A DNA stretch of 33,742 bases from Deltaproteobacteria bacterium (GCA_022703375.1 JAKLDS010000024.1:1-33742), one strand, 5' to 3'. Shown: positions 21,755-30,657, numbered from the stretch's first letter. Numbers and translations: made by a program. The notes: generated by a model from the sequence alone, not told the origin.

Positions 21755-22524
21755 TTATTACCTGGTATGGAACAGCTTCCATAGGCATCTCCCATGGGAC
21801 GGAGGATTTGCTCTTTGACCCGTATGTCAAATATTGTGATGCTGATTTTACAAACAGTATTGCTGATTTTACAAACAGTAAAAACATTTTTGTCACTCAC
21901 GGCCATTTTGATCATAGCCAATATGTTCCGGCTATCATAAAAAAAACGCAGGCCAAAGTATATTGCACAGTATCTCCCGCAGCAACTATGCTGCGTAATC
22001 AAGTTCCGAAAGATTTGATTGTCAGCATCAAACCTGATGACACCGTAGAGATAAACGGCTTCCGGATACGGGTTTTACCCGGCAGGCATATAAAGTTTGA
22101 TTTTGCAATTATTGCAGCAACGCTGCTTAACATTCGTGTAATAAAATATTGGAGAAATTTTAAGGACATTATTCGTTTATCGCTGAAATATCCGGAAAAA
22201 GCGGAAACTGTTATTTATCTGATAGAAGGAAACGGCAAAAAAATCCTGATTATGGGAAGCCTTGGTTTAAAAGAAAAGCAGGATTATCCTGCGGATGTTG
22301 ATGCATTAATATTACCGTTTCAGGGAAATACCAGGATAACGGATATGGCTTTGGAAGTAATAAATGAAATCAGGCCGAAAAAAATTATCCTCGATCATTT
22401 TGATGATGCCTTTCCGCCAATCACCGGAAAAGTAAACTACAATATATTGCAAGATAAAATGCGTAACTTGCATCCGGATATCGGCCTTGTAATACCGGAA
22501 TATAAAAATGGCATTGCAATATAA
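21751..22524 (+). CDS. MBL-fold metal-dependent hydrolase
   Basis: 257 residues, start overlapping the CPBP stop (ATGA). N-terminal ITWYGTASIGI and HGHFDHS (metal-binding HxHxDH) define the metallo-beta-lactamase fold; PGRHIK and LDHFDDAFPP supply further His/Asp ligands. It resembles the UPF0173-type single-domain hydrolases with unknown substrates. A 21-base tandem duplication at 21841-21882 repeats the residues ADFTNS (ADFTNSI-ADFTNSK) just before the metal motif. The coupled protease-hydrolase pair suggests a shared process, which I cannot name. Confidence 0.85.
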   Translation: MIITWYGTASIGISHGTEDLLFDPYVKYCDADFTNSIADFTNSKNIFVTHGHFDHSQYVPAIIKKTQAKVYCTVSPAATMLRNQVPKDLIVSIKPDDTVEINGFRIRVLPGRHIKFDFAIIAATLLNIRVIKYWRNFKDIIRLSLKYPEKAETVIYLIEGNGKKILIMGSLGLKEKQDYPADVDALILPFQGNTRITDMALEVINEIRPKKIILDHFDDAFPPITGKVNYNILQDKMRNLHPDIGLVIPEYKNGIAI

Positions 22525-22640
22525 TCCTGCAAACGCCGCGCAGCGATTGCTGCCTGCGATGAGCATATTTAACGCATCTGCACACTTGCGGCCGCAACGT
22601 TTTGACAAATACTTCAGGATATAAAAGGAACAGCCCGCCC

Positions 22641-22994
22641 ATGAGGAAAAAAACAAAAAACCGGATTGAGAATGAAAAACGCGTTGTTGCTTTTATGATT
22701 GAGCATTATTGCCGCAAGCATCATCGGGAAAACCGGTTGTGTGATGAATGCCGGAGCCTCAGCCAATACAGTGAGGCAAAACTGGATAAATGCATTTTCG
22801 GGCAGGATAAGCCCGCGTGCAGCAGCTGCCGGGTGCACTGCTACCAACCGGAGATGAGGAATAAAATAAAGAAAGTAATGAAATATGTCGGTCCCAGAAT
22901 GATTTTCCTGAAACCGATTGAAATAATCCGGCATTTTTTTCACGGGAACAGAGAAAAGATTGCTGTTGCCAAAACCAAAAAGTTCGTCAAGTAA
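22641..22994 (+). CDS. YgbA-type (nitrous oxide-stimulated promoter family) protein
   Basis: 117 residues from the ATG at 22641 (MRKKTKNRIENEKRVV); the frame extends to 22602 without family content. Conserved features: FMIEHYCRKHH, LCDEC.SL..Y...KLDKCIFG, KPACSSCRVHCYQPEMR, and the terminal IIRHFF. Seven cysteines suggest a metal or Fe-S site. YgbA in E. coli is induced by nitric oxide through NsrR; its function is unresolved. It stands alone on the strand between the MBL gene and the crotonase. Confidence 0.88.
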   Translation: MRKKTKNRIENEKRVVAFMIEHYCRKHHRENRLCDECRSLSQYSEAKLDKCIFGQDKPACSSCRVHCYQPEMRNKIKKVMKYVGPRMIFLKPIEIIRHFFHGNREKIAVAKTKKFVK

Positions 22995-23106
22995 AATAAC
23001 GAGAAAATGTTTAACAAAAATATCCCGAGAATGATATATTAAACAAAATGTGTTTTTTCTTTGTTCGGAGTATCGGTGATACACTGGAATCAATCAGAGA
23101 ATAAAC

Positions 23107-23123
23107 CCGGAGCACCGCTCCGG
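23107..23123. other. Short GC-rich hairpin in the ygbA-crotonase gap
   Basis: CCGGAGC (23107-23113) and GCTCCGG (23117-23123) form a perfect 7-bp stem with a 3-base loop. No T run follows, so it is not a clear terminator. It lies 60 bases before the crotonase start and could be a leader structure. Confidence 0.4.
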
Positions 23124-23182
23124 TTGAAGCGGCTTATTGCAGCAACTGTAAAATTAATATAAAAATAGCGGGAGGATTTTTT

Positions 23183-23962
23183 ATGAGCCATGAAAATATC
23201 ATTGTTGAAGTTGGCGATGATTTTGTCGCTGCAATAACGCTTAATCGTCCGAAGAACCTCAACACATTCAATATTCCTCTTGCCAGGGAACTTAATCAGG
23301 CGCTTCAGGAGCTTGATGCAGAAAACAGGGCAAGAGTCATCATTCTGAAAGGAGCGGGAAAGGCGTTTTGCGCCGGCATAGATATCAGTGATTTCTCAGG
23401 TAAAAGTGCCATGGAGTATCGCAACTGGATTGAATGCATGGGTAGCCCCCTGGTTACAATCAGCCGGATAAGCAAACCTGTGATTGCTCAGATACACGGA
23501 GTTGCTGCGGCTAACGGCGCCGGCCTGGTGGCAGCTGCCGACCTCGCCACTGCCGGAGAAAATTCACGCCTCGGTCTGACGGCCATCAACGTGGGACTTA
23601 ACTGCGTCGGACCGGTAATTCCGGTTAGCCGGTCGGTGGGAAGAAAAAGAGCCCTCGAATTATTATTTTTCGGCGATTTAATAACAGCCGGAGAAGCCTT
23701 GAGCATGGGCCTTATCAATCGTGTTATGCCGGAAGCCGTTTTAGACAGGGAAACCCGCAACTGGGCTGCCCTTCTGGCGCAAAAGAGTCCGCAGGCACTG
23801 CAAATCGCCAAAAAGGCATTCTATGTGGCGGCAGACATGGATTATTATAAAGCGTTCGAATATATGAACGAAGCTTTTGCCCGTCTTTGCTCTACGGAAG
23901 ATGCGAAGGAAGGGATAAGCGCCTTCCTGGAAAAACGAACTCCCGTCTGGAAACAGAAATAA
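23183..23962 (+). CDS. Crotonase (enoyl-CoA hydratase/isomerase) superfamily protein without hydratase glutamates
   Basis: 259 residues with GGGAGG upstream. The crotonase fold is plain: ITLNRPKNLNTFN, AFCAGIDISDF (CoA/oxyanion loop), HGVAAANGAGLVAAADLATAGENSRLGLTAINVGLN, and the C-terminal helix with RTPVWK. Aligning by eye with rat hydratase, the two catalytic Glu positions fall on G114 (in NGAGLV) and A134 (in LTAINVG). A standard syn-hydration is therefore unlikely, and it may be an isomerase, a decarboxylase-type or a diverged member. Neighbours do not show the pathway. In a syntrophic anaerobe such proteins often belong to acyl-CoA degradation. Confidence 0.85.
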   Translation: MSHENIIVEVGDDFVAAITLNRPKNLNTFNIPLARELNQALQELDAENRARVIILKGAGKAFCAGIDISDFSGKSAMEYRNWIECMGSPLVTISRISKPVIAQIHGVAAANGAGLVAAADLATAGENSRLGLTAINVGLNCVGPVIPVSRSVGRKRALELLFFGDLITAGEALSMGLINRVMPEAVLDRETRNWAALLAQKSPQALQIAKKAFYVAADMDYYKAFEYMNEAFARLCSTEDAKEGISAFLEKRTPVWKQK

Positions 23963-24172
23963 ACAGCATCCGGCAGGCACGTTAATGCCTGGCTAAGCTG
24001 ATGCCCGGCATTACATTTTAAAAAGCATGATGCGAGGTTGGTCAAGGCGGAACTCCGGAAGGTCAAAAAACAGTCAGCAAAAATAAAATGGCAATAACCG
24101 ATCGGGAGATAGTACTCAATTCATACGCGGCAATATCAGCGGACACAATAATCAGGAAGAAGTAGCAGTGCG

Positions 24173-24205
24173 GCGGCGCAACATCGAGTTGTGCCGCTTT
24201 TTTCT
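24173..24205 (+). terminator. Rho-independent terminator
   Basis: GCGGCGCAAC (24173-24182) and GTTGTGCCGC (24188-24197) form a 10-bp stem with one G-U pair and a 5-base loop, followed by TTTTTT. It is strong for the + strand, downstream of the crotonase, and sits just past the rmuC stop on the other strand. Confidence 0.85.
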
Positions 24206-24217
24206 ACTGTCTTTTTC

Positions 24218-25570
24218 TCATTTTTCCGGCAAATCACTTTCGGGCAGGGACAGCGAAACCCGCTGTTCCGCGGCGGCGGCCGGTAATTCCTGAACGGAAC
24301 GCAGCTTACTCTGGATAGTGCGTGTTTTTTTCTGCGCTTCGTCAATGGAATCGGTCACCTGCTCCAGCTTTTTCCGGACAGCATCCAGCGCATCACCGAA
24401 TCTGCCGAAACCGGCCTTGACTTCGCCCAGCACTTTCCAGACTTCGCCCGTGCGCTTTTGAATGGCCAGGCTGCGAAAACCCATTTGCAGGCTGCTTAAG
24501 AAAGCGGCAAAGGTGGAAGGCCCGGAGACAACAACATGGAATTCGCGCTGCAGTGATTGCATAAGCGCTGTCCGGCGGATTACTTCCGCGTAAAGCCCTT
24601 CGGAGGGCAGGAACATAATGCCGAAATCGGTTGTTTTGGGCGGCGCGATATATTTTTTAAAGATGTCACGGGCTTCCTTCCTGATTTCAGTTTCCAGCAT
24701 TTTCCCCGCTTCTGCTGCCGCCGCCTCATCGGAGTCTTCCTGAGCGGCGAGCAGGCGCTGATAATCTTCCACCGGAAATTTAGCATCCACCGGAATCCAC
24801 AGCGGCTCATCTTCCGTCTCGCCCTGACCGGGCAGTTTGATGGCGTATTCCACAAAATCACTGCTCTCAGCCTTGATTTTTACATTGCGCGCGTATTGCT
24901 CGGGCGACAGCATTTCGTCGAGCAGCGCTCCCAGCTGCACTTCGCCCCAGGTGCCGCGCATTTTGACATTGGTCAGCACTTTCTTCAAATCGCCGACGCC
25001 GGCCGCCAGATTGCGCATATCGCCCAGGCCCTGATGCACCTGTTCGAGCCTTTCGGATACCTGCTTGAATGATTCGCCCAGTCTCTTTTCCAGCGTGTTT
25101 TGCAGTTTTTCATCCACCGTTTCGCGCATGCGGTCCAGTTGACTGGTGTTGTCCTGTTGAATCTGCTTGAGCTTTTCATCAATGAGCTGACGGACAGCTT
25201 CCATTTTTTTGTCATTTGTTTCCGTGACCTGCCGCAATTGCGCCGCAAATCTTTCCAGTTGCGTTCCCTGCAGTTGGGCGTTTTCCGCCAGCCGCGCCTG
25301 CAGGGAATCGGAAAAGGCCTTCATTGTATTTTGCTGGGATTCCCTACCCTGATGAGATTGCGCCTGCACTTCGGCGCGGAATTTGGCGATTTCATCGCGC
25401 ACGGAGCGGTCGGTGCGTTCCTGAGCGCCTGTCAGAATGCTCTGGAGCGCATCAAGTTTTGTGGCAAGCGGCGTTAAATCAACCTTTCCCTGTTTGGCCT
25501 GGCGGATTTGCAGAAAGATTACTCCGGCCAGACCAGCCACGAGAATGATGATGATTATTATTAATTCCAT
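24218..25570 (-). CDS. rmuC: DNA recombination protein RmuC
   Basis: 450 residues. A short N-terminal membrane anchor (MELIIIIIILVAGLAGVIFLQIR) is followed by a long coiled coil (about 35-190; Gln/Glu/Lys-rich, with VRDEIAKFRAEVQAQ) and the RmuC domain (about 195-400; RGTWGEVQLGALLDEMLSPEQYARN, VDAKFPVEDYQRL, GIMFLPSEGLYAEV). The protein is thought to bind DNA and limit inversions at short repeats, with a restriction-endonuclease-like core. It ends near the terminator at 24173 and starts 13 bases downstream of the ketosynthase stop on the same strand, so it may be co-transcribed. Confidence 0.93.
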   Translation of the reverse strand: MELIIIIIILVAGLAGVIFLQIRQAKQGKVDLTPLATKLDALQSILTGAQERTDRSVRDEIAKFRAEVQAQSHQGRESQQNTMKAFSDSLQARLAENAQLQGTQLERFAAQLRQVTETNDKKMEAVRQLIDEKLKQIQQDNTSQLDRMRETVDEKLQNTLEKRLGESFKQVSERLEQVHQGLGDMRNLAAGVGDLKKVLTNVKMRGTWGEVQLGALLDEMLSPEQYARNVKIKAESSDFVEYAIKLPGQGETEDEPLWIPVDAKFPVEDYQRLLAAQEDSDEAAAAEAGKMLETEIRKEARDIFKKYIAPPKTTDFGIMFLPSEGLYAEVIRRTALMQSLQREFHVVVSGPSTFAAFLSSLQMGFRSLAIQKRTGEVWKVLGEVKAGFGRFGDALDAVRKKLEQVTDSIDEAQKKTRTIQSKLRSVQELPAAAAEQRVSLSLPESDLPEK

Positions 25571-25583
25571 TTTGCCACCCCTC

Positions 25584-26726
25584 TTAAACTACGGTGAGAA
25601 GCATATACCCTATCGAAAATCTGCCGCTTTCCGGAATAAAACATAATATCTTCTGGCCGGGCTGCAATCGGCCTGCGTGAAATAATTCTTCCAGCATAAC
25701 GTAAATGGAGGCGGAGCCGGTATTGCCTTTATCAGCCAGATTGGAAAACCATTTTTCATAAGGAATCACAAAACCGATTCCCTCCATGGCGGCATAAAGC
25801 TTATCCCGAAAATAATCGGATGAATAATGGGGCACAAACCAGTCAATTTCCCCGGCCTTTAATTTTCTTTTTTCGATTGTGCGTTGCAGGGCCAGATCAA
25901 CCGATACCCTGACTATCTCCTCATTGAGAAGGCCGGTATCCTGCTTGATGGAAAAATAGTTTTTCTCCATCGCTTCGGTCAGAGAGGAGAGCTGACGCCA
26001 GCCGGTAATGCTGCCGTCTTCATTTTTAACCGCTCCCGCATACATACAGACATCATACTGGCCGGCATAGGAAACGTGGTCAATCCAGTCTATTTCCAAT
26101 GATGGATTATTTTTATTTCTCTCTCGCGACAAAAACATGGCGCCGGCCGCGTCGGAAAGCATCCAGCGCAGGAAATCAGATTCAAAAGCCAGAATCGGGC
26201 TTTTTTCAATCTGCTTGCTGTAATCGAGGTGCTCAAAAAAATTGGAACGGATAACAGAGGATGCCAGTTCCGATGCGGCAGCCACGGCGTTATTGCATAA
26301 ACCGGCTTCCACATTCAGAAAAGCATATTTCATCGCGCTGATGCCGGAAAGACAGATGCCCGAAGTGGAAACCACCTCGCAGGGCGGAATCTTCAGTTCA
26401 CCATGCACCATTAAACCATGTCCCGGAGCAATGACATCCGCAATGGTTGTGCCGCAGCAGAGGCATTCAATCTCGTTCACGGAAAAACCGGCATAGGGGG
26501 AAAGTTTCCTGATGGCCGCAGCAGCCAGTTGGGCGTTCGTGTGGGTCAGGCTACCGGTGGCCGGATCAATTGCATAATAACGGGTGTTGATTTTGTTGTT
26601 GTTTAAAATCCTCTTTTTTATCCGCGACGGAAGATTGTGGATTTTGCCGACAACCTCCTCCATCTTTTCGTTATCAACCGGTTCGTTGGGAAGAAAAGCG
26701 GAAATATCATTAATATAAACTGTCAT
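25584..26726 (-). CDS. StlD/DarB-type beta-ketoacyl synthase
   Basis: 380 residues. Thiolase fold with the catalytic triad C125 (STSGICLSGIS), H300 (FVPHYSS) and N335 (KGNTGSAS). The N-terminus YINDISAFLPNEPVDNEKMEEVVG...INTRYYAIDPATG is diagnostic of the StlD/DarB group, whose characterised members make cyclohexanedione/resorcinol lipids from two beta-keto acyl units. No aromatase (DarA-like) gene is next to it, so the product is unknown. It lies between rmuC and a radical SAM gene transcribed the same way, 162 bases after the latter. Confidence 0.87.
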   Translation of the reverse strand: MTVYINDISAFLPNEPVDNEKMEEVVGKIHNLPSRIKKRILNNNKINTRYYAIDPATGSLTHTNAQLAAAAIRKLSPYAGFSVNEIECLCCGTTIADVIAPGHGLMVHGELKIPPCEVVSTSGICLSGISAMKYAFLNVEAGLCNNAVAAASELASSVIRSNFFEHLDYSKQIEKSPILAFESDFLRWMLSDAAGAMFLSRERNKNNPSLEIDWIDHVSYAGQYDVCMYAGAVKNEDGSITGWRQLSSLTEAMEKNYFSIKQDTGLLNEEIVRVSVDLALQRTIEKRKLKAGEIDWFVPHYSSDYFRDKLYAAMEGIGFVIPYEKWFSNLADKGNTGSASIYVMLEELFHAGRLQPGQKILCFIPESGRFSIGYMLLTVV

Positions 26727-26888
26727 ACTCCTCCTGCCGGAAAATCAATTGCGAATATTCCGGCTTTTACTGCCAGAGTTTGCAGTTTATAGCAAGTAAA
26801 AATAAGCCCGGTAATATGTCCCGTTAATCAGGGACAGAGAAGGCGACCCCTGCCCATCTTGCTGATCAGCCAGGCTCTCTTGCGGGAT

Positions 26889-28178
26889 TCAGCGGCTGTG
26901 GAACTTGTTCATTATCGAGGCATAAGTTTCATAAAACTGCCGCTGCGGCAGGCGTGTCGGCAGAACGGCATTGGTGAAGGTGTAATAATCAAGATCATGA
27001 ATCAATAGATTATTTTTGGCCGATGCGTAAAGCGGCGTACCGGGAAGCGGAGTCAGAATGGAGAGCATGGGAACATGAATCTTATGCCGCGCGATAAATT
27101 TCTCCAGCCTCGCAAAATCATCTTCCGTGTAGTCGGGAGAAACAATAAAATCGCCGACAATCATTAACCCCAGTTTGTGCAGCATTTCCAGGGAACGGGT
27201 AACGACATCGCTTTTATATTGTTTGTCGTATGCCGAAAGACGGCTGTCCTCAACTTCTTCAAAACCGACGACAACGCCGGCCAGCCCCGCCCCCTGCCAT
27301 TCCTTCAGCAGATCATAATGATTGACTATTGTATCCGCCCGCACATCGGCAATGTATTTTTTGCGGATTCCCGCTGCCTTTATCCGGTCGCAAAGTTCCT
27401 GCGCGGCCCGGGGGTTGCCGAAAGTGTTGGCATCCACCATGCGGATAAAAGGGATATCGCCAAGCAGCTTGATATCCCGCAGAACCGATTCGCTGTTGTG
27501 AAGCAGATATTTTCCGCCGGTGGTGGGCGGAATTGCGCAAAAGGAACAATGATGAGTGCAGCCGTGGGCGGTAATGACAAAACCCATGCGCATGTTTAAT
27601 TTTTCCAGCACATAGTGGCTGCGGTATGTTTCGACCAGATCGTAACGTGGCGGATTATCTTCCATTAAATCGGCCCGGGAATAATTGCGGGAGGTAAATT
27701 GCAGATTGGAACCGGCCTTTCTTCGCGCCACGCCCGGAATATCGATATCCGTCTCATTTTTCTCCAGTTTACCCGCCAGTTGCCCGAAACTCTGCTTGCC
27801 GATGCCGACGATAATAAAATCAATCTCCGGTTGATTAAAATACTGCGGGTCGCAGGAAGCGTGGTTGCCGCCGACGACTATCCGGCAATCCATCTGCGAT
27901 TTGATTTCACGGGCAAAAGCCAGGACTTTATTGGCTTCACAGGTAACCGCGGTAAAACCGACAATATCCGGCTTAAAACCGGCCAGCACCGGCCACAGCA
28001 TACTTTCCTTCTCGCATTTCAAATCGAGGATACGGACATCATGATTGGCAAGACCTCCCGCCAGCACTTCCAGGCTGAAAGGTTCACCGCGGAAAATCTG
28101 TTTGATGGAAGTGATACCGAATTCTTCTTCCGGTATGGAACGTCCGCAATTGGGGGGATTAATCAGCAGAACTCTCAT
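26889..28178 (-). CDS. B12-binding-domain-type radical SAM protein
   Basis: 429 residues. The N-terminal Rossmann-like part (about 1-140; RVLLINPPN, GFTAVTCEANKVLAFAREIK, VVGGNHAS) has the cobalamin-binding fold seen in this class, but the canonical DxHxxG base-off His motif is not visible. The radical SAM core starts at 200 with C207-x3-C211-x2-C214 (GCTHHCSFC), the cluster site for SAM cleavage. Later FGNP, VVGFEEVEDSRLSAYDK and SILTPLPGTPLY fit the barrel. Substrate is unknown; relatives methylate or rearrange lipids and natural products. It is next to the StlD/DarB-type synthase, so a joint lipid or small-molecule role is possible. TGTCCC/GGGACA at 26817-26836 forms a hairpin 50 bases downstream of its stop. 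Confidence 0.85.
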   Translation of the reverse strand: MRVLLINPPNCGRSIPEEEFGITSIKQIFRGEPFSLEVLAGGLANHDVRILDLKCEKESMLWPVLAGFKPDIVGFTAVTCEANKVLAFAREIKSQMDCRIVVGGNHASCDPQYFNQPEIDFIIVGIGKQSFGQLAGKLEKNETDIDIPGVARRKAGSNLQFTSRNYSRADLMEDNPPRYDLVETYRSHYVLEKLNMRMGFVITAHGCTHHCSFCAIPPTTGGKYLLHNSESVLRDIKLLGDIPFIRMVDANTFGNPRAAQELCDRIKAAGIRKKYIADVRADTIVNHYDLLKEWQGAGLAGVVVGFEEVEDSRLSAYDKQYKSDVVTRSLEMLHKLGLMIVGDFIVSPDYTEDDFARLEKFIARHKIHVPMLSILTPLPGTPLYASAKNNLLIHDLDYYTFTNAVLPTRLPQRQFYETYASIMNKFHSR

Positions 28179-28307
28179 TTTTTTATGAACTCATATCAGC
28201 CATGAAACAGCCATCTTTTTTTTCAACGACTTCGTAAAACAACCGGAAGAGTACGCGAAATTCAGAAGCAAACCACAGTACCAATCAATGCGGCGCGCCC
28301 AAAATCG

Positions 28308-28952
28308 TCATTCGTATTGTTCGAGGAATTTATAGAGGGCTTCCTTCATCCAGACAAAAGATTCCTGGCTGGTGACTATAAAAAGATAGCCGCTGACATT
28401 TTTTTCATTGAATTCGAAAAGGGTCCGCAAAACAATCGCCAGATTGTCCGGATTAAATAAATTGTCCGGCACAACACCGCGATGACTTTTTTCAATCACA
28501 ACCCGCGGCGGCGAATAGGTTACGATATCTCCCAGCAGTTCGGCAATCTTGCCGACACACGCCCCGATGAGAATATTGCCCACTTCCCGGAAAGTCTCTT
28601 TTTCCAGCTCGAAAATCGGATCGGATTCAAAGGATTCAGCGCCGCCATCCAGCATGTTGATTAATTTTTTGCCGGAACCAGCGGGAAATATCAGGAAAGC
28701 AGCTCCCTTGAATTTACCCCAGAAATTCTGCTCAACAACGCTGACCTTATCAAAGTCCTTGACTTCGGTATTGATGAAACGGGGAAGGTCAACGGCGCGC
28801 AAAAGTTTGATATAAGGCACACTCAGAATGACATAAATATCAATAAAGTCGGCCAAATCTGCGGCGGCTCGGCCGAAGGCGATATTCATGATTTCCTGCA
28901 GAATGTCTGTTTCTTCCGCCGAGATTATTTCGTTTGTCTTAGATTCAGGCAT
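28308..28952 (-). CDS. CheC-like protein-aspartate phosphatase
   Basis: 214 residues. Two copies of the catalytic signature ExxN are present: E20-I-M-N23 (LQEIMNIAFGRAAADLAD) and E123-V-G-N126 (FREVGNILIGACVGKIAEL). Both are the CheC/CheX/FliY type that dephosphorylates a receiver. It starts three bases after the response regulator stop on the same strand, so its target is most likely that receiver. No chemotaxis cluster (cheA, cheW) is visible, so the module may tune another response. Confidence 0.87.
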   Translation of the reverse strand: MPESKTNEIISAEETDILQEIMNIAFGRAAADLADFIDIYVILSVPYIKLLRAVDLPRFINTEVKDFDKVSVVEQNFWGKFKGAAFLIFPAGSGKKLINMLDGGAESFESDPIFELEKETFREVGNILIGACVGKIAELLGDIVTYSPPRVVIEKSHRGVVPDNLFNPDNLAIVLRTLFEFNEKNVSGYLFIVTSQESFVWMKEALYKFLEQYE

Positions 28953-28955
28953 AAG

Positions 28956-29336
28956 TTAATTCCGCTCATCCAGTGTCTTTTGCGCTTCAATTATCGCAGC
29001 CGCAATTGTTTCTTTGGTCGGCGGTTTTTTTACAACAGTAAAAGCCCCGAGTTCATGGGCTTTGGCTATGGCTTTAACCTGAACATCCGCCGTAACTATA
29101 ATTACCAGAGCTTTATCGTTATACCTGATTATTTCCTGCAGCGCTTCAAAACCGTTCATCACCGGCATGGTTAAATCCATAAAAGTCAGATCCGGTTTAT
29201 GGAGTTTGTATTGTTCAACTCCTTTTTGCCCGTTATTGGCATCCAGCAACTCATATCCCGGCTCTTTAGGAACACAGCTCTTCATTATTTTTACTGATAC
29301 AGGAGAATCGTCAACAATCAATATCTTCTTAATCAT
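28956..29336 (-). CDS. Single-domain response regulator (CheY-like)
   Basis: 126 residues from the ATG at 29336 (MIKKILIVDDSP) with GCGAGG upstream; the 13-residue extension to 29375 is non-conserved. Receiver residues: acidic pair D9/D10, phospho-acceptor D54 (LTFMDLTMPVMNG), T82 in VTAD, and Lys in VVKKPP. No output domain is present, so it acts by protein contact. It is paired with a CheC-like phosphatase 3 bases downstream and a diguanylate cyclase gene about 105 bases upstream. No histidine kinase is in view. Confidence 0.92.
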   Translation of the reverse strand: MIKKILIVDDSPVSVKIMKSCVPKEPGYELLDANNGQKGVEQYKLHKPDLTFMDLTMPVMNGFEALQEIIRYNDKALVIIVTADVQVKAIAKAHELGAFTVVKKPPTKETIAAAIIEAQKTLDERN

Positions 29337-29441
29337 AAAACCTCGCGTCCGTTCGCCGGTAATTTCCGGTATCATTTCCTTTCCCTGCTGCTTTTATCAA
29401 TAGCGACAAATCCATTTGTCTGCAATAAGAAAAAACGCCGC

Positions 29442-30368
29442 TCAGGTCATGGTCACAACACGATTGCGGCCCGTCCTTTTCGCTTCATAAAGTCCCTGGT
29501 CCGCTTTTTTCAACAGGTTTTCCGCCGTCATCTTTTCTCCCTGCATACTGGCTACACCCAGACTAATCGTCACTTTAATACTGTTGCCCTGATATTTATA
29601 AACTTTCTGAGCCACATTTTTCCGGAACCTCTCCGCCAGAACGACCGCTGCCTCCAATGTTGTTTCCGGCAGCAGGCAGCAGAATTCTTCGCCGCCGTAC
29701 CGCGCCAGCACATCTTCTACGCGGATGGATTTCTCAATCGTCGTAGCAATAGATTTCAGAATGTAATCGCCGCATTGATGGCCGTAAGCGTCATTCACAT
29801 TTTTAAAAAAATCAATGTCAAACATAATCAGCCCCAGCGGATGGCCATATCTTTTATGCCTGTCCACTTCATCTCTGATATTCATTTCCAGGCTGCGGCG
29901 GTTATGAATGTTAGTCAGTGCGTCTTTCATATTCATCTCGAGCAATTTCTTTTCAAAGCTCACCGCTTCCGTGACATCGTGTACGGAAATAAAAATATAA
30001 TCAATTTGACCGTCTGCGCCCCGCAACGGTCCCATTGTACAGCTTTGCTGCATGAACTTGAATTCTGCATCCAGGGAGCTAATCGGCTTAAAAGGAAACA
30101 AATAATGATGAAGCTTTTGGGAGAAAAAGCAAAAATTACCGAATGTTGTAACTGATTTGCAGCTGGTCAGGAACCGGGGACGCTGTAAATTCGGAAAAGA
30201 ATCAAAAACACGGGAGCCGACTATTTTATCGGCATAAATACCGCTGTGCAGTTGCATCCAGCGGTTCCAGTGGCAAATGCGCAGCTCTTTATCCAGAATG
30301 ACAAGGCCGATATCCACCATATCGAAAACCTGGAAAAATATTTCCGGATTGGAACTAAAATTGAACAT
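29442..30368 (-). CDS. PAS-GGDEF diguanylate cyclase
   Basis: 308 residues. Residues about 10-130 form a PAS-like sensor (FDMVDIGLVILDKELRICHWNRWMQLHSGI, ending DYIFISVHDVTE). Residues 145-305 are a GGDEF domain with DALTNIHNRRSL, GLIMFDIDFFKNVNDAYGHQCGD and active-site GGEEF (225-229). The RxxD I-site (RVED 216-219) needed for c-di-GMP feedback is intact, so an active, product-inhibited cyclase is expected. No EAL or HD-GYP domain follows. It belongs to the same strand cluster as the receiver and phosphatase. Confidence 0.92.
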   Translation of the reverse strand: MFNFSSNPEIFFQVFDMVDIGLVILDKELRICHWNRWMQLHSGIYADKIVGSRVFDSFPNLQRPRFLTSCKSVTTFGNFCFFSQKLHHYLFPFKPISSLDAEFKFMQQSCTMGPLRGADGQIDYIFISVHDVTEAVSFEKKLLEMNMKDALTNIHNRRSLEMNIRDEVDRHKRYGHPLGLIMFDIDFFKNVNDAYGHQCGDYILKSIATTIEKSIRVEDVLARYGGEEFCCLLPETTLEAAVVLAERFRKNVAQKVYKYQGNSIKVTISLGVASMQGEKMTAENLLKKADQGLYEAKRTGRNRVVTMT

Positions 30369-30657
30369 ATTATCACCAAGTCTCCCGCCGCCTGAAAAGC
30401 GCCTGTCTATTTCTTAATAAATAAGAATTGTTGCGATACTACATGAATGATAAGCGTTTTTCAAGGCAAAAAGGCACATAATTTATCAGGTAATAAAAAA
30501 GTATCTTTCAAATATATAATACGCCTTGCCTGAGCAAAAAACGATGATTTTTTTATTTGACAGTGTGTTTTATATGTGCTTTACATTGCTCACAAATCAG
30601 ATATTTGTGGGATAGGCCAAAGAAGGCGTCAGAAATAAATCAAGGGGGATGGCGGCA
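30369..30657 (+). promoter_or_regulatory. Divergent intergenic region with possible promoter for the leader-liv operon
   Basis: About 290 bases between the cyclase gene and the leader ORF. TTGACA at 30557-30562 matches the -35 consensus exactly, but the hexamer 17 bases later (TTTACA, 30580-30585) is a poor -10. AAGGGGG at 30642-30648 is the ribosome site for the leader ORF. AT-rich otherwise. Confidence 0.45.

Noticed and set aside
26889-28178. Hopanoid C-3 methylase (HpnR) as the identity of the radical SAM protein
   Set aside because: It shares the B12/radical SAM layout, but it is shorter, has no visible DxHxxG, and no hopanoid genes are nearby; a specific name is not supported.
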